Shown here piece after piece: positions 10,801 through 22,800 of a stretch of DNA of 64,000 nt (positions are counted from its first letter, which is position 1; every line of letters starts with the position of its first letter). The position numbers and the translations under genes were made by a program. The stretch covers positions 39,464,846 to 39,528,845 of the forward strand of contig CM074193.1 of NCBI GenBank assembly GCA_037179385.1. The letters run 5' to 3'. This stretch comes from Holothuria scabra (lineage: Eukaryota; Echinodermata; Holothuroidea; Aspidochirotida; Holothuriidae). The notes below the pieces were generated by a model. It saw only the letters and a list, made by a program, of their open reading frames with translations, had not been told where the DNA came from and did no database searches.

Positions 10801-13800
10801 CTAGATGTGCCATATTGAGAAGAAGAACCCTATTGTTTTTGGTGGAGGTCAAAGGTCATTTGGGGTCACCAGGGGTCAAAGTCTGATAACCTTGTTATGG
10901 CGATATCCCAAGGTAGGAAACTCGGATAAATTTCACATTTGAAATGAAAATGCATTATAGTGAGAAGGTGGTCCCTATAGTTTTTGGCAGAGTTCAAAAG
11001 TCATCTGGGGTCACCAGGGGTCAAAGTCTGAAAATCTCGCTAACACGATATATCAAGTTTGTAGGCAGCCGTACACGAAAAAGTGCTTTCGTTTTTAACT
11101 TTCGTGACGCACATCTGAGGGTCGGCAAAAAAATTACCCACGAAGGTCAATTTTAACCTTTTGAACATAATATCAATTACCACAAGCGAACGAGTTGGCC
11201 TACGAAGAGAAATTTGAGGGTAAATTGTTGGCTTTTTGTGGCCAACATTCATTGTATATACTAGTTCCACGAATTTTCTGACACGTACAAAATCTGTACA
11301 ATGCCGGGCACAGTGCACAGTTAAGTGGTCAGTGAAATTGATAGGGATAAACTTTTATGTCAGTTAATTGACGGGAGAGGGAAAGCAGGGGAGAAGGGCG
11401 ACTCTCCCCTCATCTGAAGAAAGGTTGAATAAATCAGGAACAGGAACGAGAAATGATAGCGAAGGGATAGCGAAGAAGGAAAATGAAATAGTACAAATCA
11501 AGAATAAGAATTTGGAATAGAAAAGAGGAAGAAAATAAACACACATGACATAAAAAAAACAAGAAACAGAGAGAAGAGACGCATTCAGTAAGGATACCAA
11601 TAGACGATTCACATGATATTGTTCAGTCAAGTGTGGTTTGCAGTTGAGTTATTGAGAGAGTAAATAACCGACGGCATGGTCAAGTGGTTAAAGCATCCAA
11701 CTTCAGGCGCGGATTAAGGGGTGGGGGCTTACGGCCCCAGCCCTCCCTTTTTCGCCACATCAACAATAAGACATATGGAAAATTAGCAGTGCAGCTCCCT
11801 CTCACCCCTTTTTTCTCTTAGGTCAGCCCCCCCTTTTTGAATGTGCGGATCTGCGCCTGGACTAGCTTGCAGTTGGGAGGTCGGAAGTTCGAGTACTATT
11901 GGCCGGGTCATACTGAAGACTGTAAAAAACACCTACTGCCATTGTGCTTGGTGCTCAGAATAAAGCAATTGAGTGGGAAAACAAGCCAGTTAGTCACAAG
12001 TGGAAAAGCTAGTCCGTGGCGGCTCGACATAAACCAATTGGTTAGAAACTGGCCATATTGGCCGTCACGTAAAACTCCGTCCATCTAACTAACTTGAGAG
12101 GATAGCTAGGCCTAAATGGACAGGCCTTACGGCCAAGCAGAACTCAAGTCCCATTGAGATCTTTTGTCCAAATTAACCAAAAGGTTTCAACGGTTTCCGA
12201 ATGGTAAAGGGTTTTCAAAAGGGTTTGGTTTATAAAAAGGGTAATTTTATAATTCCCTTTGAGTTTTGACCAATTTCCATCATCTACCAAAGGCACTGCC
12301 CAAATGCACTAGGGTATTTACAAAAGGTATCACTTGAAACCCTTTGGGCTCAAAGGGTTTAATCCAAAAGGGTTCCAAATGGAATTTTCAGCTGGGCTGC
12401 CAAAAACTTTGATTATACCTAGAGCTGTAAAGTATAATCTCTTCTAGTGAGCACGCCTGCATGATTTTGAACCAGCCTCGAAACTCCATGGAGCCTTGGT
12501 CGTTCACTCCAAGTATAAGTTCAAACTATGTGATCTATCATCAAGGAACCAATCTCAAATTTCCAGCGAGAAACTTTGCATCATGTAGTAGAACTGATCG
12601 CCAGATCGCCTGCAGCATCTCTGCCAGGAAAAAAGGGAACCGATCTTTGGGTAAAGTTTACAAAATGTGAAAACCCAACCGGGATGAGAGCTGTATGAAT
12701 ACATTAACTTTTGTCAGCCTGGTGGAGAGTGGCCCAAGATTCCTAGAGATATAATCACAACAACCAGTGGTTCGAACCTGCCACTTATTCATATGCTTGA
12801 TATTTTGCATGGATTTTATAGGTGTCCATTCCTTTTGGAACCCTTTGAGCACAATTGTTTTGAAATGGTAGGCCTACCTTTCAAAAAGTAAAAAGACAAA
12901 ACCCTTTTTTAAGCATAGGAGTAGGAAGTGGGGGGCTGGGGACCTCCCCCCCCCAGTGAAAAATGAAGGGCCGAAGCATGATTCCGCTCCCCCACTTCCC
13001 GTGTCAGAAACCCCTTCCAGATCTCAAAAAGCAGCGAAATTTCCGGCGCGCTTTAATTGCTCGCCCCATTATGCAACATACGTGCACTAGTTCTCACTAA
13101 TAGATCAGTTTGGTAAACTTTTCTGAGCTCTGGACATATCAAAATCGGATATTTATCATTTGTGTGACACCACATCATTAAGAAACACCGGCAGCTATGT
13201 TGCTATTTTTGTGACCTGTCTCTCATAAAATTCCAATTTTTCTACAATTAAAATTCTTGATTTTGAAATATTTTGTCTAAAAGGACAACAAATTTGGGAA
13301 ACTTTTGAAATGTCATAGGGGTCTGCGGGGTCTCGATTTTTCAAAATTTTGTATACGCTCCACGCCAATTGAAGATAGTCTTTCGAGAAAGACTTCATAT
13401 TCCAGGCGGCAGGGAAGCTTTGGTCTATCGTAGTCAAATGTTCTCATACACACCGCATGCGGGACATCGAATCCAGAGTAGCGCTTGCAGTGACCTTTCG
13501 TATATCTTTGCCGCACCCACACCAAGTTCAAACGAGTTTCAAGGACTGATTTGTATCTGACAATTGACAGAATCGAATTCAGTCATAATTAGATACCAAA
13601 TGATCATCGGTCCAACTTTAGTAAAGTTATGCTCAAACTGAAACTAAAATTAAACATGTGGAAATAAAATTAAACATTTCTTCAAGTTGATATATTTAAA
13701 AAAAAAACATATCAGGTACCGTCATTTCAAAAAATACACAAAGGCGTACGGGAAGAGGCAGATCCTGTTTGCCATGAACTGAATATTTTTCAAGTCCTAT

Positions 13801-16800
13801 TTTGCCCGGCCGCATGTCAACACGGTCCGCTGTAGGCCGAACTGACTAGCTACTACAGGCTAACCCCTTGCCCTAAAATACATGTAAGTGTCACTGCCCT
13901 GAAATAAGCACTTCCCCTGATCTGGGAGGAGTGCAGTCCCCTATCCCCACCTGAAAGGTCTACGCCTAATAGCATGAAAGACTCAGTGCCGCGGCAAGGT
14001 CTGCTTGCAATTTTCTATTGAAAAACCAGTCCCTGTCTAAAGCTATCGGCCATGCCAGGGGCAGGAATTTCTGGTGAGATTTTCTGCAGGAAAGATCAAA
14101 ATTTTAATACATGGCAACTTCGTCGAGTGTCGCAACAAGCATTTTATCTGGAAAGGGCTGATCACTTTTACAAAATGTGGTCAGTGTACCGTATTCAGTT
14201 TGGCACTAGTACTGAGCTCGGAGGCTCATACTGGGACCAGAAAATTTAGTACACGAATTTAGATATTTTTCGGAAGGGAAACCGTTCCCAGCCGCTAATA
14301 ACAGTTCGACCACCAAATTTTACATGACGAAATGGTTACGGTAAAAAAACACACTTGATTTCCTTCCTTGCCCAATTACACAATTTGATGATTGACAGAC
14401 AGTAATACTCCATGCAAAGACATAATCCAAGTCAAGAAACCCGAGCCACAGTATGCAGAGCACATAGAGGGGGTTTTGATTACAATCCTGCCCAAAGAAC
14501 TGTGTAATTTTTTGCAACCTATGTGGACTAGAAGCTCGGTGAAGTAGTAATAATAGACCTCCAGCAGTAGGTTTGGAAACTTGATATACCTCAGTTGAAC
14601 AATAGATTACTGAGGTTAGAAAATCAACTTTTTTACCGCAATCGAAACGGCATGTAAGTAAGTTTGCAGCAGTTTAGGAATTTTAGATAGCATGCAAGTT
14701 ATTGCTAAGCCGAATTAAAGCTACAACTATTCCCTAACACCCCAGATGCCAATGCCTATTAGAACTTATTACACGAAAAACAGCTTGGTGACATTCTCGC
14801 CCGTATTCGTATTGTTAACCTTCCAGATTTCGTCGTTCCTTGATACAAAAATGATAGTAGATAGGTTGAAGGGTATTATTCTTTTTTCAGAGATCGGAGT
14901 GACGCAGATTATACAATTTGGATCGGTATCCAGCTCGAGTTACTCATTCGCAGTTAACGTTCCATGCGAAACCGACGTGGCAGGCACATACATACAGCTC
15001 CTCGTTCGCGAAAAAGTGTCCTTTTTCTTTCCACATCTTTTTACTGTTTTTAAACCAACATACAAAAAATAGCATTTAAATTTGTTTAATTTTTCTAAAA
15101 TTTAACATGAAAGCCCATTTCAGATAATTAAAGTCCCTTATAAACATGATTAGAGGCCGCAGCTGTAGTTTTAGTACTGTTTGAGGAAAAGTTTACTTAA
15201 AACGTGGAAGTTGTGCGTCTATCTCACCTTCGCCAGATTTCGAATTTAAAGGGATATTTTCACTTATTTTTTCTTGATCCATAGGCCAAACGGATCGCTT
15301 GTGGTAATTGCATGGGTTATTATTTCATCTTTTCCCATTGATTCGTATTTTTTCCAATCAGACCCTCCAAAGTGCGTCACGAAGCAACACAGAAAAGCAG
15401 GACAGATTTTGGTCTATTGGGAGCTTGGATATATTTCATATTTGGTATGTGGATGCAAGAGATGGTCCCTAATGTTTTTGATGGAGCTCAAAGGTCATCT
15501 GGGGTCACTGCTGGTCAAAGTCTAAAAATCCTGCTTACGGGATATCTCAAGATAGGAAACTTGGATAGATTTCATATTTGCGTATGTTGATGCATTATGG
15601 TCAGCAAATGGTCCCCATTGTTTTTGGCAGATATGAAAGGGCATCTGGGGTCTCCAGGGGTCATAGCCTGGAAATCTTTTTAAATATGATCTTTCAAGAT
15701 AGCTGTTTGTCCATTTGTCTGTCTGTTGTTTGTATGTTTAGCTATGTATGGCTTTTTTAGAGGTCAAAAGGTCATCTGGAATGACAAAATTATTTTTTGA
15801 ACATGCTAGTATAACATTTGAATGAGAAGATAATGGTGTACGATGGGGCACTCTTTGAAAGGGAACATTTATGTATCATCGAAACCTCAATGCATTTTTG
15901 CTTTTGATTTTTTTTATGATATTAGACAGTCTCTATTCACTGTTTTGATATCGTAATTTATTCTCAGTGATCCCAAACGTACATTTCAAGAAGTTAATTG
16001 AGCACTAAAATCCTCAATTTATGCTGAGGGGTGACAATGAGAATACGAAAAACCTTGATGGATTATGTTCAATCAAAATGTCAATGCATGCATTAATTGT
16101 GTTGGGTACAACTGTGTGTTGAAGACTTTCAACAACCCTTACTTTCTAGTCCCAAAATTTGACTTATCGAAGCCCTCGAGAATTCAATTGCAATGTTTTG
16201 TCTAGAAGTACATCCTATTGATTTTAATTACCAATCAGAGAAGACACATTCCCAAACATAAGTAGTATATGTTTCCGATATCCGTATATTTGTAAATTTA
16301 TCAAGTCCAGTTTTCTGAGAGCGTACCTGGCATATCTGATAAAGTTCATGCTTCATTCTACGAAACACTTGTTCAGCTGGCCCAGCTAGGTATATACAGA
16401 ATTGCGTGTCCATCAATGATCAAAAGCAATGGTAGTGTTACAAGCAATAAATAGTTCAAGTGTAACTGGCACAAATGGTGCAAGCTACTGAATTTGGATT
16501 TGAACACTTCGTTCGCAGTGCATGTGGTGACCAAGACACGGGTATGTTACTGTATATGGTTAACAAGTGTCTAGACCGATGAAGATTTTATGTTAAGGGT
16601 ATGGAAGGTTTGCTCGTTCATAAATGCAAAATGCATTTCATGATGATTGCGTCTTAGACAAAAAGGTGTAATACGAAAATAGTTTAAGTCAGGACAAGAA
16701 AAGCCACTCACCAGTTAAATTAATGTTATTTTAAGATTTTGATCAGATTTTTATTTAAGTATCCCATGATGAAAGGGTCCCTTTATGGAATTTACATTAT

Positions 16801-19800
16801 TTAATTTATTACTGTGTTCTGCAGTTTGTAGCACCTACAATCTTGGACAAAACTCCTTGGGACACCCCCGCTCCCCTTCGCAATGTTGACCACAGTTAGC
16901 CTATTCACGGCATACAGTCACTCTTTCAGCGCAACATTGAAAGGGGGAGCGGGGGAGGGGAATTCATGTAAGACTTTGAACTGAAATTCAAGAATATTAT
17001 GGCAAAGTGTCCCAACAGTTTTGTCCAAGATTGTCTGAGAATTTCGGGAAGTTAGAAGTACTCGCGTCACACAGTAGAAAGTGTCAATTTGTCTTGATGG
17101 GTTGATTTGCAAGAGGGAATAAGTTTAAGTGCCCGATCGTTCATGTAGCTGTTCTCAACAGTGACTTGTTTTTGGTTTACACTGTTTTAAAATAAAAAGA
17201 ATATTGAAAAAAAGTTTGTGTTTATGTGTTTTAAGTTTGTTCAAAACAGTGACGTGTTACCTGGTAAGTGCATTTTGGAGAGCAGAGGCACTGATGTATC
17301 CTGCCTATTATTACTTCATTTTAAAGTAATTTACCGTGTTTTCTCAAGAAAAAATATGCGGTACATGCGAACTTGAAGAGACCGGCAGTGAAAGATAAGT
17401 TTAACCCAACGGTCTACCATTTATTTTGAAAGCAGATTTGGAAGCAAAAAGCAATGAAATTGCTTCGGTTTGAAAAGGGAAAAAAGCATGCGTAACCAGT
17501 TTCATTTAACGTAAAAAATGGAGTCATAGGGGTGTGATTTGCTTCAAAATATGCCAAAAACCAGCCTTAACTAACGATCTACCATCGTTATATTTTAAAA
17601 GCTTGGATCTCAGATGCGCCTTTTACATTTCATGGTAGATCGTGGCGCTCTTTCAGTTAAAATCTCGTCTCCTTAACACCAGTTTGCAATGGGAGTCAGA
17701 CTTTGCTATCCAAGAAATTGTTTTGATTATATGTATATATATATGTATATATATAGTATCTATTGGAATAGAACGTATCCTGGCGATTACCCGGGCCTGA
17801 AAAATATTCAAAAGTCTCTTTCCATATTTCAAATATTATATTATTGGCTCTAAAATTGCCTCCTCCAAGTTTGAACATGTTTTTTAATTGGTTTTGCATC
17901 TGTATATTACGAGAAGGAATTGGTAGGGGTTCTGCCCGTACCTCTGCCCATGGCTTACAAGATGCAAATTCCTCAAGAATACCTGCAACAGTCTATTCTT
18001 TATTATCGTCCCGACTCTAAGTAAATGTATACAAATGAATCAAACAACACATTAAAACAACTCTTTATGCTATTAACTTTTTATGTTAAAATCCTCAGAC
18101 CTATAAGCCTCCGAAAAAATTTTTCCGAAAAAGTCGGCCCGAAAAATGAAGCATTATCTATTGAATTTGTTCTTGTTAATAATACGCGTGTAGCTCAGAC
18201 AATCTTGGACAAAACTCCTTGGGACACCCCCGCTCCCCTTCGCAATGTTGACCACAGTTAGCCTATTCACGGCATACAGTCACTCTTTCAGCGCAACATT
18301 GAAAGGGGGAGTGGGGGAAGGGAATTCATGTAAGCCTTTGAACTGAAATTCAAGAATATTATGGCAAAGTGTCCCAACAGTTTTGTCCAAGACTGTAGTC
18401 TGCAAAATCCCAGTCAGTCTGCAGTCTGCAAAACAGTAAATCTAGGGATTGAGGAAGGGGTTAGGAAAGATCGGATATCTACTTTCCCCAAATTGCTTAT
18501 GCTACTGTCCTACACAAACTGGTCACATTTATGATACACTATGACTTTAAAGTACAGTGTCTGATTCCTGCCCTCATGGGCAGCTTTATATGAGGGGATA
18601 AACTAGCTGTAGAGATTTATCCCTGACATAGTCCAACTGCTGGGTGAACCATGTTTTCATGCTGGCCAGACCAACTACAATCGTCTGGGTATGTATAAGG
18701 TGTCCACCATGATTTTCTTAAAGATAAATTAAAAGCTGGGTTGGTAAAACCAGAAGGGTTGAGCAACAGTAGCTATGCTTGCGTTAATGTCTTTGTCCAA
18801 AAGCATCAGCAAAGTGAGCATTTGAGTAGGCTAATTTTGAGATTTGCACGGTAAAATATGGTTCAAAATTGCTGTATATTTATAGAACAAAAAATAGAGA
18901 GAAACATAAAGATTACAGAAAACTTTTGGTAAAAGGTTTCCAGAACTTTTCTGTTATCCTTACTTATCTCTTTATTTTGTTGGTCTGTAAATCTTCAGTT
19001 TTTTTTTACAGTATAGCTAGAACTAAAATTTGAAATAGTTGCAATTCCCTCTTCAGTAAGTTTTTGTCTCCATGATTGTTTGTCTATCTTACACAATATG
19101 CCAATGACTTCAGCCTCATTCAGTTGTGCTGTTGGACCTCGTTGATGAAACATTAGCTTTCCAACAGTGCTGACAAATCATCCAAAAATCCATCTGGGGC
19201 CCGTTCCACAAAGACGCACAATCTTAAGTATGATTTGCTGTGGACTTAAGTATGGGGAATCATACTTAAGATCGTGTGTAACTCTCTGCGGAATGGGCCC
19301 AGGTCATAATCAAAACATAATTTTTGTCATTTTCATTTTGGTGCCTTATATGTAAAAACTTCTCTTTCTTTGTTTCTATGCAGGTTCTCAACCTTTTTAC
19401 GATTTTTGTTGCCACTTTTCTTTTCACTGTTACATGGCAGTTTGCTCAGTTTATTTTGTTGCTTCAGATGTGCTCACTTTATGGATCTTCCATCTTAGGA
19501 ATTGTATCATCAAGGAAGGTAAGGAAGATTTTTAGATTGCTTTGCAAAACTGGATTATAGGCAGGACTAGCCAATAGATGTATGTAGTACTTTTCTATAT
19601 TACTGTATTATCCTAGTTTTATGGCTACGTAGAGAACAGTGCAGTCAATTTCTTGTACTTATTGGCCTCAAATGTGCTTTCCATTGCTCATGTGAAACAA
19701 ATTTCTTTGGTAAAGATCTTTTTTGGGGTGAGACTGTAGGTTCTTTTTCCTTCATTACTTTAACAATTCAGTTTAAATAGAATACACCTTGCCATATCAT

Positions 19801-22800
19801 CTGCAATGCAATGAATAAAGTAGGAAAGCTAATTTTGGTTTGGCTTGACTTTTTCTTTTATCATTTGTTTTTTTCTACTAATTGTTCCCACAGATGTGAT
19901 TCTGTTGTATATGTACTGTTGGTTTTTTCCATTGTGACCTTTAGGGTATTTTTAAAATATTTTTCAGGTGAAGAATTTGCTTCAGTGTATAATAGCTGCC
20001 ATGGTATTAGTGTCCTTTCTCCAGTTTGGAAATGACATGCTTCCATCCTCACTGGCTCTCAGCTTTGGCTTGGTAGCAGTCTTAGAGCTTGTTATAAAGG
20101 TATGACCATGTTCACAGTAGGCTTGAAAGGGTTATCTGACTGTGCTTCAGGGTAGAGCATGGCAATTAACTTCATTCCACTTTACTCCATTTTCTTTAAT
20201 GATGACTCTAGTAGAATTTTTTAACTGTGAAAACCATTTATGATGATAGTTTTTGTGAGTGTGCCTGTAATCTTGAATCTGTTAACTAATTCTAATCCAA
20301 CGTTTTATCTGTTTCCCAATTAAGCCAAGGGTATGTCTAACAACTTAGATGTTAGCCAGAACCCCACTAACCCACTGGTTTGGGCCCAGCACTGCCTCCA
20401 AAAAAGTTCCTGCTACAGTATGATGTTTTGTGTGCTGGTTGCAGTTATGATATCATTGAAACCGATAAAGAGTGGAACCAATATCTGAATTACTACTATT
20501 CTGACCCCAGTTACCTAAAATATTGGAGTTGCCTAAGCCTAATTGGTAGTAAATGCATGTTTTTTTTTTTTTTTTTAGTGTGCCAGTTCTACTTAACAAT
20601 TGTATCGTAGATGTATTGAACCATATAAAGTAACTGTAGTATGCCATAAGTAAATGTTACAAACATGAAAACTGTCACATCTAGCTTCCATACTTTGTTA
20701 GATCAGTGTTTGTGGGAGGTGGAGGAGAATGGTAGACATCCAGTCTTCCATCAGACTGAGAAACTGGCCAAAATATTTGACTAAATCTGGGAATGTTGTC
20801 CATTTTGTTGGATGATTTCTATAGTTTAAAGCAGTGAGGCCTCTTAACCATATAAAATAACTGTATGCAGAAATTAAATACAGCAAACCATGCAGGAAAA
20901 CTGTCACATCCTGCTTGTAAAGTTTGTTAATCCGGTGTTTATGATAGGTGGAGGAGGACGGTAGAGGTCCAGTGTGCCATCAGGCAAAGAAACTGGCCAA
21001 GATATTTGACTAAATCTGGAAATGTTTTGCAAACGTTTTGTGAGATGATTCCTAGCAATGAACCTCTTTTAGAATCTGAAAACTTATGGGTTACAGTAGG
21101 TCCAATCCAATATGCTATTTGTATAAGTAACTCCGAAATGTTTGACAGCTTCTGAATTGCTTCTTCGTGTTTTCATCCAACCATGATAATAGGAACTCAA
21201 AGTACTATCATAGCCTGAATATGAATGGAGTTATGCAACAAACTTGATGTAATTGTGGTCAAAATGGCTGTCATTTTGGATTTTTCTCACATGCATGATT
21301 TCCCCTGAAAGGTCCCCAGTGTTGACTTTCCTGGATTGCTTGAACACAAAACATATAAGTAGCCACCAAAATTACCATCCATGGCTTTTTTTTTTTTTTT
21401 TTTTTTTTCCACCTTTATTTTCTCAACTTACGCACATTCAGTACACAGAGAAAACACAGGTCAGTAAATTACTCAATACACAATAGTGCAATATACAAAA
21501 TTTCAGTTGAAAAGCTTACTGTGCTGATAACTTGAAAATAGTAACATTAATAAAAATACAGCTGTTTTCCACTAAGTCCTAACTTGCAAACCTTGAGACA
21601 GTCCAAAAATTTATATAGATCCTTCATAATAAGTATGACAAAAAGATGTATAAACTATTTAAGATATAGCGTACAAGGCCCATGTCTTCTTCGACCTTAA
21701 TTAAATAACATTGTGCAATAAGCAAATGCATTCGTATAAGGTTCATATGTAGTACTTCTACTGTTTCTTTGAGAGGGACTTTTCAACTTGGAGTACAAAC
21801 TTAAATTTGTGGAGAAATTCGTTCTTATCAGGCCTACTACCGCTTACTTTCTTATTAAATACATAATACTTTAGATGAAAAATCAATAGATTATATGGGT
21901 GATTAAGAAACGTTCTATAACCAAAGAAAACATCCTGTTTGCTTAAAAGAAATTGTTGTCCAAAAACACATTGCTCGATATCAAGAATAAAGTTAGATGT
22001 AATAGGGCAATCCCAGAACAAGTGATTTATGGTTTCATTACATTCTCCACAGAAGGTGCAAAGAGGGTCAGTCTTAACTTTAATTCGATGTAAGAAAACA
22101 TTGGTACCTAATATTCTGTGGAGGAATCTATATTGAAAATACTGAATTTTGCTCTCCCTAAGGGACGAAAATGGAAAAATAATATCCCATGAAAGATGGG
22201 TAGAAGGAAAATCAGTGTTCCAATGGGACAATGCCTTGGGAGGACAAACATGGTTTTCAATAAGTTGGTAATAAATAAAGCGAGATAAAAATGGAATTCT
22301 TAACACACTCTGAATACATTGAGTTCCAGGCTCATTCTCGTTCCTATCAATGTTATGCTTCCAAGCAACTAGGATTGCATCAAGAATACCATAATAGACA
22401 GTAAAGGGACAGTTGTTTAAACTAAATTTAGCCTTAAAAGTATCATAATTGATAAGACTGCCATTGTTGAAGACGTCTTTTAAATACATAACACCATTCT
22501 CGTACAAACTTTTATAAAAAACGTTTTTTTTACCGATTTTAATATTACTATTGTTCCAAATAATTTCGTTTGCATAATTTACCACATAATCTCTAAAACG
22601 AAATTGTGACCAAGCTTTACTCACGTCTTCTATAAACTTATTTGCAATTACAATATCACTGTCCCTAATATTGCACTGATATAACAATGACTTCCCATAC
22701 TTCATAAGATAATAATCAAAGAAAAGCTTCCAAGAACCTTTAGAGTCATCAAGGTACCTTTTAACCCACGTACTTTTAAGACTTTTAATAAAACTAAAGA

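Larger units (their letters stand above)
11060..15417. mobile_element. Block B: 4.36-kb element with long imperfect TIRs
   Basis: Inserted into a unit of composite element I. The left end holds 'ctttcgtgacgcac' (11098-11111) and 'ttaccacaagcga' (11177-11189). Their reverse complements are near 15372-15385 and 15295-15307 in the same order and similar spacing, so imperfect inverted ends of more than 100 bp exist. The right 2.7 kb duplicates block A. Inside are a tRNA-SINE split by a hAT-like MITE, an AAAGGGTTT-rich segment and a 332-bp MITE. I see no transposase. It is a non-autonomous element or a decayed one. Confidence 0.7.
10646..15907 (+). mobile_element. Composite Helentron-like element, copy I, split by block B
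   Basis: The head GGTTTCGATGA (10646-10656) lies in a small hairpin (GGTTTC..GAAACC). Then come a GT microsatellite (10685-10735), units carrying the AGGTCAAAGGTCA core (10845 onward), and a tail in which TCATCGAAACC (15876-15886) is the inverted counterpart of the head, followed by 'tcaatgcatttttgc'. Block B interrupts the array between about 11060 and 15417. Subterminal inverted repeats, a microsatellite, central tandem repeats and a 3' hairpin are the layout of Helentron-associated and pearl/DINE-type non-autonomous elements. The class is inferred from layout only; no Rep/helicase gene is present. Confidence 0.78.
9005..19383 (+). other. Intron 4, 10.4 kb, largely transposon-derived
   Basis: In order: a reversed fragment of the 362-bp MITE family (9352-9630), unassigned sequence to 10645, a composite Helentron-like element (10646-15907) split by block B, unassigned sequence 15910-16836, two 198-bp hairpin MITEs (16837-17034 and 18199-18396) separated by unassigned AT-rich DNA with a (TA)n-like tract at 17727-17757, and a 108-bp palindromic repeat at 19194-19302. 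I see no exon between these. Confidence 0.8.

Noticed and set aside
16228..16416. 62-codon minus-strand frame
   Set aside because: No motif recognised and no exon neighbours on that strand.
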